Shown here in pieces: positions 35,521 through 43,747 of a DNA stretch of 64,000 bases. This stretch comes from Yoonia tamlensis. Its GTDB lineage: Bacteria > Pseudomonadota > Alphaproteobacteria > Rhodobacterales > Rhodobacteraceae. Positions within the stretch are counted from its first letter, which is position 1. Every line of letters starts with the position of its first letter. The DNA lies in the NCBI RefSeq assembly GCF_900115105.1, contig NZ_FOYP01000002.1:186001-250000 (forward strand), in the 5' to 3' direction. The notes beneath the pieces are model-generated. The model had not been told where the DNA came from and did not search any database. It saw only the letters and a program-made list of their open reading frames with translations. A program made the position numbers and the translations under genes.

Positions 35521-36716
35521 GACAGGTGGTCCCGCACTGAATAGGTCAGCAATGTACCGATCCCCCAAGCCGCAACAAAGATAAATCCGGCAAGAAAGAT
35601 ATTGCGATAACGGCGCGGGTATTCGGACTTTTCGGGAACGAGTGGCCGGATGTGGACAGCCAAATACCGCTGCTGTCGGTCCGCATCTCGGCGCGCCTGT
35701 TCAAGCGAGCTGAGCGCGGATGCATAAGATTGCTCTGCCAGTCTGCGTTCAACATCGAGCGTCTCGAATGCGGCCAGTTGTGCCGTCATTGCAGACCCAC
35801 CCGTTCCTTCGCGCAAAGCACCACCAAGCTCATGACGGCGCGCGTCGATTTGTGCGGATAATGCCTCGGCCTGGCGGCGCAGCGCGACAAGGCTTGGCGC
35901 GGATTCATTCAAGGATTCGCGTTGCGCCGCGATCCGCGCATTAATGTCGATCAATCGCGATTCAAGCCCTGAAAGAAGCTCGATTTCAAGCGCTGCACTG
36001 GCAGAAGGATCAACCGAATGTTCGGAATTGCGGAAATTGCGGATCGCATCCAGCGCCGCACGCAATCGGGCCTCTTGTAGCGCAACCTCGTCTTGAGCAA
36101 AGCTTAACGCGTCCTGCCGCGCACTTGCCGAAAGCTCGTTCACCAGTTCTTGCGTCAACGTCAGAACAGTTTGACCGATCTGTTGCGCCTGCGCGGGCGA
36201 AAATGCCTGCACCTCGAATTCGATGATCCCTGATGTCGGGTCGGACTGCGTGTGAATTCTGCGGTTCCAATGGCGCAAGAAATCTTCGACAGGGGCATCC
36301 GGATCAAGGCGCGACAACGGGTCGATATCCGTGCTTGAAAACGCGGTGCGCAGCGACAAGCGGTCATTCACCGCCTCTAGCAAGCGCCTGCTTTTGAGAA
36401 AGTCGAGCACAACATAAGTGTCAGCCGTTGTTGAACCCGCGCTGGCAAGCCCCGTAAGCGCACCGATTCCATCCAGCCCACCGCCGGTTTCGATGCCGCG
36501 GATGGAAAACCCCGCGCGCGCCGCATAACGATCGGTGGCGACACCCAGAAAATAGGTCGCTGTTACGCAGACCGGCAAGACCACGCAAAACAGGAACGAC
36601 ATCCAAAGCCTGTTTCTGCGGCGGCGTTGGGGCTGCATCGTTTTTGTCTGCTTTACCTCAGACGTTGCGATTGGCACCACCTTGACAGCAGATGTTGCCT
36701 GCTCCGGTTTGGTCAT
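35517..36716 (-). CDS. kpsE: Capsule export inner-membrane protein KpsE
   Basis: This 399-residue protein has a basic cytoplasmic N terminus (QPQRRRRNRLW) and a membrane helix near residues 38-58. A long periplasmic coiled coil follows (residues about 170-320, rich in Ala, Glu, Arg and Gln), then a C-terminal membrane helix. This is the PCP-type layout of KpsE/BexC/CtrB, which links the KpsMT pump to the outer-membrane KpsD/Wza channel. It overlaps kpsC upstream (ATGA at 36713) and kpsM downstream. Confidence 0.9.
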   Translation of the reverse strand: MTKPEQATSAVKVVPIATSEVKQTKTMQPQRRRRNRLWMSFLFCVVLPVCVTATYFLGVATDRYAARAGFSIRGIETGGGLDGIGALTGLASAGSTTADTYVVLDFLKSRRLLEAVNDRLSLRTAFSSTDIDPLSRLDPDAPVEDFLRHWNRRIHTQSDPTSGIIEFEVQAFSPAQAQQIGQTVLTLTQELVNELSASARQDALSFAQDEVALQEARLRAALDAIRNFRNSEHSVDPSASAALEIELLSGLESRLIDINARIAAQRESLNESAPSLVALRRQAEALSAQIDARRHELGGALREGTGGSAMTAQLAAFETLDVERRLAEQSYASALSSLEQARRDADRQQRYLAVHIRPLVPEKSEYPRRYRNIFLAGFIFVAAWGIGTLLTYSVRDHLS

Positions 36717-38764
36717 TTCCCGCGACCCTTTCGTTGTGCGCCCAGCCGGATCAACCTGCGGCGCAACCGATGATAGGTCTGATTTGGTGAATCAAGGGTT
36801 AACATCTCTGAAAGAGTTATAAGTATTTGTTCTGGCTGAACAAAATACCCTGTCTTTGGATCAACATAACGCGGATAAGTGATGAGCGCCCCATAAACCA
36901 ACCCATCCAGCGACAGGCGTGCCGTGCGGTGCGGCGCGGCGACAAGGTCTTTGGTCAGCCCCCAGCCCGCATAAAACGGCAGCCCGTGGCAGGTAACCGG
37001 AACGCCACGCAATAGCGCCTCGAACCCCATAAGCGATGTCATCGTATGAAGCGCATCAATCTGGCCAAACAATTGATCCGGCGCAACATTCTGGCAAAGC
37101 GTTTCATCACAGTGATCTGCATACCGCCCCAAGTCGGTGCCAAAATCACGCAGCCCGGCAAGCACATCAGGGTGCGGCTTAAAGACGATATACGCGCGCG
37201 GATGCATTGCGCGCACCCGCTTGAGCAACCCAAGATTTGTCCGGATCTCGGGTGATCCAAAGGCCAAAGACGCATCCGATTCAACCTGCCCGACCACCAG
37301 AATGACCTTTTGGGAAATCTGCGGCCGCGTCCAATGTCCCGCAACCAGATTGTATTTGCTCATCTTGCTTGCAACGATCATACGGCGCAATTTTTGCGCG
37401 CGCGCGCATTGTTCCGCGCTTAACGTCTGGGTGTTCAGTATCGTTTCAATATCCGACGGGCGTGTGGCGTCATAGTATATTCCTGTTTGGTCGATGACCA
37501 ATGACATTGGTTGGGTCAGCTCTGCCCCAAGCCCGACAGACCGCAAAAACCCGTCTTCAACCCGCATCGTGTTGCCAGAAACGAGCCGGTTTCCCCAAAC
37601 TGCGGTGCTTTCACCCGCGCGCACGGCTGTCGCAAACCGCAGTGCGCTGCCCGCAAAAAACGGCTTTAGAAAGCGGCGCTTCCAAGGTGAAAACCCGATA
37701 CCAATAATCTTTGCGGGCAGCTGGCGCCGCATGTCACGTTGTAGCTTCACATGGGCAATCGCGCGTTCTGCGGTGCATTTTTTCCGTGCAACGGGATCAA
37801 AATAGCGCACATAGGTGACAAGAGCGGCATGCACGAGCTGCGCACATTCAACATTTTCGCGCCGATCCGGTCGGGGTTGCGCATCATTGGTGAGCCCCCA
37901 GCCTGCATAGAACGGCATCCCGAATGTGAAAACCGGCTTACCCCAAATCAGCGCCTCAAAACCCAATTGGGAGGTGACTGTATAAACCGCCTGCGCGCCG
38001 GCGATCAGCCCGACAGGGTGGCAATTTTCGGCAATCACATGCACGCGGTCGTATTGTTGTAATTGCGCGGGATCAAAATGGCTTTTGGCGGCATTCGTAA
38101 AGACATCCGGGTGCAGTTTAACCACTATATCAGTATCTGGGTGGGCCGCCCGCGCCGCAGCAAGCATCGCATCAAAGCTGGCCGCGGTCGCGCCCCCGCA
38201 GCTGATCGAAAGATCGCCGCGCACCTGATCCACAACCAGGATATAGTTTGCCGGCAGTGGCCCGTCGTATTCCGGCGCCGCGTTGTATTTTGAAACCCGC
38301 GCGTCGCGCCACAATTGTATCAACTTGTCGGTACGTTCGCGCTGGCACGCGGAAATTGGGGCCGTGATAAGCGTTTCAAGCCGCGACGGCGCGCCTGCGT
38401 CATAATGTACCCCCAGATCATCAAGCGCGGTGCTAAGCGGTGGATCGTGGCGACCAAGCGACCGCAAAAACCCGTCTTCAAGCAATAGAAACCCACAACC
38501 TTGGCGCGCGGCAAGGGCAACCGCGCGGCGGCCGGACCATTTTCGACCCCAGCCAATGACGCGGCGCGCAGGTGACGAAATCAGACGGCTGTGAAATTGC
38601 GGGCGGCGTCCCAAAATCGCCGCAACAATTTGGTCATCGCATAAATCCATGGATGTCGCGACATCACATTCCGGCGGCGTTCCGATGCGCCGCAACATCA
38701 ATCGCAACCATTGCACCCCTTTGCGTAACCGCCACGCCATGCGCTCTATTTTCGACATCGCCAT
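36713..38764 (-). CDS. kpsC: Capsule Kdo transferase KpsC (two-module)
   Basis: This 683-residue protein has two related halves, as in KpsC of group 2 capsules, where the enzyme builds the poly-Kdo linker on phosphatidylglycerol. Paired motifs are LLLEDGFLRSLG and MRVEDGFLRSVGLG, VVKLHPDVF and VFKPHPDVLAG, and TSQLGFEALIWGKPV..GMPFYAGWG with TSLMGFEALLRGVPV..GLPFYAGWG. The repeated HPD and FYAGWG elements argue that both catalytic modules are intact. A second in-frame ATG lies two codons in. It lies 76 bp after the Wza-like lipoprotein gene. Confidence 0.92.
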   Translation of the reverse strand: MAMSKIERMAWRLRKGVQWLRLMLRRIGTPPECDVATSMDLCDDQIVAAILGRRPQFHSRLISSPARRVIGWGRKWSGRRAVALAARQGCGFLLLEDGFLRSLGRHDPPLSTALDDLGVHYDAGAPSRLETLITAPISACQRERTDKLIQLWRDARVSKYNAAPEYDGPLPANYILVVDQVRGDLSISCGGATAASFDAMLAAARAAHPDTDIVVKLHPDVFTNAAKSHFDPAQLQQYDRVHVIAENCHPVGLIAGAQAVYTVTSQLGFEALIWGKPVFTFGMPFYAGWGLTNDAQPRPDRRENVECAQLVHAALVTYVRYFDPVARKKCTAERAIAHVKLQRDMRRQLPAKIIGIGFSPWKRRFLKPFFAGSALRFATAVRAGESTAVWGNRLVSGNTMRVEDGFLRSVGLGAELTQPMSLVIDQTGIYYDATRPSDIETILNTQTLSAEQCARAQKLRRMIVASKMSKYNLVAGHWTRPQISQKVILVVGQVESDASLAFGSPEIRTNLGLLKRVRAMHPRAYIVFKPHPDVLAGLRDFGTDLGRYADHCDETLCQNVAPDQLFGQIDALHTMTSLMGFEALLRGVPVTCHGLPFYAGWGLTKDLVAAPHRTARLSLDGLVYGALITYPRYVDPKTGYFVQPEQILITLSEMLTLDSPNQTYHRLRRRLIRLGAQRKGRGK

Positions 38765-38840
38765 GGGTTCAATCCTTTTGGCAAACGGGCTGTCGCGCGG
38801 GCGGTGTCGGGTGATGCACTCCGGGGGCGCGATTTGTCAT

Positions 38841-39938
38841 CTAATTTCCAAGGTTTTGCACCGAGGAAACGCCACCAAGCAGCGGCGAAACGAGGGTGGA
38901 GATAAATTTCTGGAATTCGCGCGCATCGGCGGTCGCCACATAGACAATATCCGTGTCGCGCAGCACAAATTGATCCGCGAGCAAAAAGGAATCCGCGCGC
39001 GCAAAGTCCAGCTTGTAGACTGTCGGCTGTTCGTCAGGGCGCATGGCGCGGCGGAAAACAAACACCGCATTGGGCGCGGCTTGCATGTCGTTTAGCCCGC
39101 CAACCTCTGCCAAAAGGTCCGAAAGGGTCGGTTTGGCGACATCAAGGCTGACGCGGCCACTTTGCGCAACTGCGCCAAATACCGCATAGCGGCGGGGTGC
39201 ATGGGTGACCTGAACCGTATCGTTGGGCAGGATGACGATGTTGTTGCCGCCCTGCGCAGCCAGATGATCCATGCGCAATTTGCTGCGCTGCGCACCGCGC
39301 GCAACTGAAATTTCCACCTCCCAGTCGGGGTGGGACACACCGCCCATCTGCGCCAGAAGATCCAGCAAACGCATGCCCTGCGCGGGGATTTCAGCCCGTC
39401 CGGAATTGCGCACAGCGCCTAGAACGGCAACCGTACGCGTCGCAGTTTCAACGATCTGCACGCTAATTTCGGGATCAATCGCCTGCCCGTTATATTTGGC
39501 CAAAAGAACACCGCGCACCCGGTCTGTGGTCAACCCCGCAACATTGATGCCGCCGGCATAGGGCACAGTGATCGTACCGGCATTCGACACCGGAATTGTC
39601 AGGACTGTGTCGCGCTGTCCGCTTGTTGAAAACAAACCGTCCGATGCCGCCTCCCATATCCGGATTTCAAGCAGGTCAGACACGGAAATGGGTTCATCTT
39701 CTGTCAGAAACCGTTGCGCCCGAAAATGCGCGGTAAATGCGCCGCCGCCCTGCTGGACGGGCGGGACCGTTTGCGCCGATACTTCAACCAATGCAAAGGT
39801 GGTCATGTCATCGTCTTGCGCTGCGACAGTGACCGCCGCGTTGGTTATCTCTTGCGCTGACGGGCCAAAGGCGGGCAGGCCACCGCAGCCGGTCGCCGCA
39901 AGTAACGCGCAATATAACAAGGCCTTGCGCAGGATCAT
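38841..39938 (-). CDS. Wza/KpsD-like polysaccharide export lipoprotein
   Basis: This 365-residue outer-membrane export protein has a signal sequence ending in a lipobox-like ATGC with Cys at residue 18 (LRKALLYCALLAATGC). It then has a Poly_export domain (VSDLLEIRIWEAASDG..., TITVPYAGGINVAGLT) and SLBB repeats (VAVLGAVRNSGRAEIP; YAVFGAVAQSGRVSLD). The ATG at 39938 overlaps the kpsS stop (TAATG); an ORF start at 40049 would lie inside kpsS. It would form the outer-membrane channel for the capsule. Confidence 0.9.
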   Translation of the reverse strand: MILRKALLYCALLAATGCGGLPAFGPSAQEITNAAVTVAAQDDDMTTFALVEVSAQTVPPVQQGGGAFTAHFRAQRFLTEDEPISVSDLLEIRIWEAASDGLFSTSGQRDTVLTIPVSNAGTITVPYAGGINVAGLTTDRVRGVLLAKYNGQAIDPEISVQIVETATRTVAVLGAVRNSGRAEIPAQGMRLLDLLAQMGGVSHPDWEVEISVARGAQRSKLRMDHLAAQGGNNIVILPNDTVQVTHAPRRYAVFGAVAQSGRVSLDVAKPTLSDLLAEVGGLNDMQAAPNAVFVFRRAMRPDEQPTVYKLDFARADSFLLADQFVLRDTDIVYVATADAREFQKFISTLVSPLLGGVSSVQNLGN

Positions 39939-41224
39939 TACGCCGCGCCAGCCTGAAGAGATGCCGCCAATGGCGCTTGCGCGCGTTTGTGTTCCTGCTT
40001 TAGCTTTTGTGCGATCTCCTTTGCCGCAATCGCCCGACCTGCCGCGCAATAATAATCGCCGGGCAAAAGCGCGCGGTGCTTTACGGCATGGATGAATGTG
40101 GCAATGGTCCGGGCAGGTTTTGCGACCCGTTTATTCATGAATTCCCAGATATCAAGCGGATCATCCCCGACAGTAACCACCGCATCATGGCGATAGATCG
40201 CATCACCCATCACCAGCACCGGAATACTGTGGTGCAGCGCAGAAAACGCCGACGTCGAGTTGATCACAATCATGCCCGTGGCATGTTGGGTCACAGCGCC
40301 CATTGTGCCCGCACCAAGAACCCGCACCCGATCCGCAAGGCCAAGACCCCGCGCCGTTTCTTGGATGAGCCGCCGCGTTGCGCGCGCGCGCCGGTCCAAT
40401 GGGTGCAGCTTAAAGACCAGCGATTGCGTGGTCTGCGTATGTTTGAACGCACCAAGCGTTTCGCGGATCAGTTTTTCATTGGACCAGCCGCGCGCGGCAT
40501 AACGCAGTTGGCTATCGCTGGGGACTTGCAACACAACGAGCATGAATTTCTTGTGCAGCCGCCCCCGCAATTTGCGCAGCAAGCCACCCGAGACCAGCCG
40601 CGCGCATACCCGACGAAACGCATGCCCGACCCATGATGCGGCGAGGCGGATCACCCCTTCATAGTGACGGTGGAAAAGCGGTTTTTGCTGCGACGTCGCC
40701 CGAATATCGCGCAACAAGTAATAGATTACGGCCCAAAAACACATGTTCAGATAGCCGTGTTTGACAGTTGCGGGCGCAGCGGCCGCACCTGAATGTGCAT
40801 TGTCGGGCGTCCAGTCGCACAAGGGCGATCCGTCATTGTTGCCGCCGATTTCGCAGGTCACATAGCCGGACCGCAAATACCCTTCTTCGAGGCAAATGAC
40901 CTTGATCGCATACATCGCGGCGACCTGCCTTGCGATATAGTGCAGCGGGCGCATCGCGCCGAACATGACAATAAAATCCGGCGTGTCATGGCGCAATTCA
41001 TCCCCCAACCAGCGCGCCCAATCATCAAGAGACCCTTCAAAGGCCAGTGTCTGGTCACGCGCGGCAAAATGGGCGTCACCTGCGTTAAATGTGACGTGTT
41101 TTGCTTGAAAGCCTTGCGCCCTTAGCGCCGTTTGCAATTCACTGAAAAACGGCCCGACTGGCCCTTGCAGCAGCAAAACCTTCGCAGCTTCGCCGGATTT
41201 GTCGCGATTGATATAGTGATACAT
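39938..41224 (-). CDS. kpsS: Capsule Kdo transferase KpsS
   Basis: This 428-residue protein of the capsule synthesis (Caps_synth) family is the usual partner of KpsC and adds the first Kdo to the lipid acceptor. Motifs are VLLLQGPVGPFFSELQTAL at the start, CLEEGYLRSGYVTCE, LVFKLHPLDRRAR and MIVINSTSAFSALHHSIPVLVMG. It is the first gene of the kps run kpsS, Wza-like, kpsC, kpsE, kpsM, kpsT. No kpsF or kpsU (Kdo-supply) gene and no serotype glycosyltransferases are present beside it. Confidence 0.9.
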   Translation of the reverse strand: MYHYINRDKSGEAAKVLLLQGPVGPFFSELQTALRAQGFQAKHVTFNAGDAHFAARDQTLAFEGSLDDWARWLGDELRHDTPDFIVMFGAMRPLHYIARQVAAMYAIKVICLEEGYLRSGYVTCEIGGNNDGSPLCDWTPDNAHSGAAAAPATVKHGYLNMCFWAVIYYLLRDIRATSQQKPLFHRHYEGVIRLAASWVGHAFRRVCARLVSGGLLRKLRGRLHKKFMLVVLQVPSDSQLRYAARGWSNEKLIRETLGAFKHTQTTQSLVFKLHPLDRRARATRRLIQETARGLGLADRVRVLGAGTMGAVTQHATGMIVINSTSAFSALHHSIPVLVMGDAIYRHDAVVTVGDDPLDIWEFMNKRVAKPARTIATFIHAVKHRALLPGDYYCAAGRAIAAKEIAQKLKQEHKRAQAPLAASLQAGAA

Positions 41225-41479
41225 TGGCTATCCCTTTGAATCGCAAAGCGGCACACGCAAGACGTGCATGATCAGATCTTCCTGAAAACCTATGACAATG
41301 TGGTGAAGTTTGCGTAAACGCACACAATACACCGCAATGGCACAAAGTTTTTAAGATTAGATCATATTCTTAGGAATATCGTTAAAATACGCTTAACAGA
41401 TTTCCGATGAAGGAAAATCCGCCTGCGACCGCAGAACACAATCTAAAATTGTGTGCCGGTTTCGCCGCCTATGTGGGTA
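41225..41479. promoter_or_regulatory. AT-rich region upstream of kpsS
   Basis: This 255-bp non-coding gap lies between the MATE gene end and kpsS. It is noticeably AT-richer than the genes and includes a small inverted repeat TGCGT-AA-ACGCA at 41311-41322, 87 bp before the kpsS start. It probably holds the capsule promoter; no -35/-10 pair could be fixed. Confidence 0.4.
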
Positions 41480-42838
41480 TTAGTCGTCTTTTCCGCCAAG
41501 TTTCCATTTTCCAGCGTAGAACCGCAAATGAAACAGCGGGAATTTGACCAGTTCTTCGACCAGAAAAAGCGCGAAAATCCAAAGCACAGGCAATTCGAGA
41601 TAAAGCACAAACAGCGCTGTCAAAGGGACTTTGCAAAACCACGATCCGACGATGAAAATATTCATCACATAGACCGTATCGCCGCCTGCCCGCAGCGTCT
41701 GCCCGCAGATTGCATTGGACCCTTTGGGAAACGGCAAAACCAACAGGATCGGCAAGAAACTATATAGCGCCGCGCGCGTTTCATCCTGAAGATCGGCATA
41801 GATTTGCCCCGACCACATGATCAGAACGAGATAGCTAAACGACACAACCCCAGCCGCAACAAAGGCCATCCGCCACGCGCGGCTCAGGAATTCGTCCAGC
41901 GCGGCGCTGGGCGTATCTTTGGCCAGCAATTGCGCAACGCTGATGCCAGTTGCTTGCGCCCAAGCGATCCCGAATGTACCCGCGACCTGCACCCACGGCG
42001 AAATCAGGGTCATCGCCGCAAAGTCGTTGATGCTCATCTTGGCGTAGATCATCGCACAAATATTGGTCGCCATGGTCATGCTGACAAATGTGCCCGCAAT
42101 TGGCGCGGCAAATTTCAGATGCCGCTTGATCGACGCAAGCAGGGTGCCATGCAGCCAGCCTGCAACGTTACGGTAGGCCCTTGTCGCCTTGTAGAAACGG
42201 ACACCCATAAACAAGGTACGCGCGATTGCTGCAATTACGGTGCCGACTGCCGCGCCGACAACACCCAATGCAGGAAACCCGTAAAGGCCGTAAATCAGGA
42301 CATAGCTGACAGTGACATTCACGGGCAGGGCGATCAGATAGCTGTAAAACGGGGTTTTGGTATCGCCGCAGCCATTGAAATAGCTGCCCAGACATTGGCC
42401 GACGGCCTCTATCAGGACCACGCATAGAAAGACGTATAAATAGGCTTGGGCCTGGGTCGCAATTTCGGGTGTGTGGGCAAGGTTGCCAATGATCCGCGCA
42501 CCAAACAACAGCACAAATCCCAGCCCGATCAAAGAGGTCGCAAGGTTGATAATAACACCCGCATAAAACCCCGTCTTAAGTGCTACAGGCCGCCCCGAAC
42601 CAAAGGCCTGCGCCAGCCGGATTTGCGTTGCGCTCGAAAATGCAAAAAGAATGCCCAGCAGCATCCCGCCAAGCGACGCCGCCAAACCCATCGCAGCAAG
42701 CGCCTGTTCCCCCAAGCCCGACACCAGATAGGCGTCGATCACGATAATGCCGTGCAGCATCATCGCCTTGAGCGTCAGAGGCCACGCCATTTGAAAAATC
42801 GCGGCCGTCGTAGGGGTTTGGGATGCCGGTGCGGACAT
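41480..42838 (-). CDS. MATE-family efflux transporter
   Basis: This 452-residue membrane protein has about twelve helices in two similar halves (PLTLKAMMLHGIIVIDAYLVS near the start; APIAGTFVSMTMATNICAMIY at the second half). This is the layout of multidrug and toxic compound extrusion transporters that use Na+ or H+. It lies upstream of the kps genes in the same direction but 255 bp away, so it is probably a separate unit. The substrate is unknown. Confidence 0.88.
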   Translation of the reverse strand: MSAPASQTPTTAAIFQMAWPLTLKAMMLHGIIVIDAYLVSGLGEQALAAMGLAASLGGMLLGILFAFSSATQIRLAQAFGSGRPVALKTGFYAGVIINLATSLIGLGFVLLFGARIIGNLAHTPEIATQAQAYLYVFLCVVLIEAVGQCLGSYFNGCGDTKTPFYSYLIALPVNVTVSYVLIYGLYGFPALGVVGAAVGTVIAAIARTLFMGVRFYKATRAYRNVAGWLHGTLLASIKRHLKFAAPIAGTFVSMTMATNICAMIYAKMSINDFAAMTLISPWVQVAGTFGIAWAQATGISVAQLLAKDTPSAALDEFLSRAWRMAFVAAGVVSFSYLVLIMWSGQIYADLQDETRAALYSFLPILLVLPFPKGSNAICGQTLRAGGDTVYVMNIFIVGSWFCKVPLTALFVLYLELPVLWIFALFLVEELVKFPLFHLRFYAGKWKLGGKDD

Positions 42839-42874
42839 AGTTGATTATTCCAAGGCGCAAAAAGACCCGTAAAG

Positions 42875-42904
42875 GAAAACAGCCCCGCAAAGTGGGGGCT
42901 GTTT
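42875..42904 (-). terminator. Intrinsic terminator after the alginate operon
   Basis: AAACAGCCCC and GGGGCTGTTT (arms 42877-42886 and 42895-42904) form a 10-bp stem with an 8-base loop, followed on the minus strand by TTTTCC. It lies about 20 bases after the SDR stop at 42924 and ends the alginate operon before the MATE gene. Confidence 0.8.
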
Positions 42905-42923
42905 CGATCAGTTTAACCTGTTC

Positions 42924-43670
42924 TTACGAGAACAGCATACCGCCGTTGATGTCGACGTTGGCGCCAGTGATGAATGCCGCTTCGTCAGAGGCAAGGAAAA
43001 CAGCCGCTTTGGCCACGTCCTCGGAACTGCCTTCGCGTTTCAGCGGGGTAACATTGGCGACATGGGTCCGGACTTCGGGTTTGGTGAACACGTTGTGGAA
43101 ATCCGTGTCGATCATACCAGGGCAAAGCGAGTTAACGCGGATGTTTGGACCCAGTTCTTTGGCCAGACCGCGTGTCAGGGTCATTACCGCACCTTTGGAC
43201 GCAGCATAGGCACCTGAACCGGGGCCACCGCCATCACGACCCGCTTGGGAAGCCATCGACACGATCGAAGATCCCGGGCCCATGTGCGGCAGACATTCAC
43301 GCACAGCAAGCATGAATGATGTCGCATTCAGCGTCATCACCTTGTTCCAATGCTCGAGCGTCATATCAAGCATGGTCACGCGGCCGACGATACCGCCGGT
43401 TACATGCATCAGGTTGTCGATCTTGCCAAATTCCGCAACGGTTTTTGCGACCAGTGCTTTGACGTCGGCCTCTTGGGTCATGTCGCCTTGCATTGCGAAT
43501 GCATTGCCGCCGGCAGCCTTGATCTCAGCCACTGCTGAATCCGCACCTTCAGAGCTAGAATGGTAGTTGATCGCAACATTTGCGCCTTGCGCCGCAAGTT
43601 CCAGCGCACATGCGCGCCCGATATCACGACCACCGCCTGTTACGATTGCTGTTTTGCCTTGAAGTTTCAT
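42924..43670 (-). CDS. SDR oxidoreductase, probable DEH reductase of alginate use
   Basis: This 248-residue classical short-chain dehydrogenase has TGGGRDIGRACALELAAQG at the start, then MHVTGG in place of the usual NNAG, and catalytic Tyr/Lys in GAYAASKGAVMTLTRGLAKELG. As the last gene after the PL15 lyase, its likely job is to reduce 4-deoxy-L-erythro-5-hexoseulose uronate (DEH) to KDG, which SDR enzymes perform in Sphingomonas A1. That role is inferred from position. The ATG at 43670 has GGAGAG before it; an ORF start at 43736 is not supported. Confidence 0.8.
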   Translation of the reverse strand: MKLQGKTAIVTGGGRDIGRACALELAAQGANVAINYHSSSEGADSAVAEIKAAGGNAFAMQGDMTQEADVKALVAKTVAEFGKIDNLMHVTGGIVGRVTMLDMTLEHWNKVMTLNATSFMLAVRECLPHMGPGSSIVSMASQAGRDGGGPGSGAYAASKGAVMTLTRGLAKELGPNIRVNSLCPGMIDTDFHNVFTKPEVRTHVANVTPLKREGSSEDVAKAAVFLASDEAAFITGANVDINGGMLFS

Positions 43671-43747
43671 TTTTCTCTCCAGTTTCAAATTATTAACGGC
43701 GTCCCTGCGCAACACAGAAACGCCGCAGTGAACCAATGCCGGCCGGC

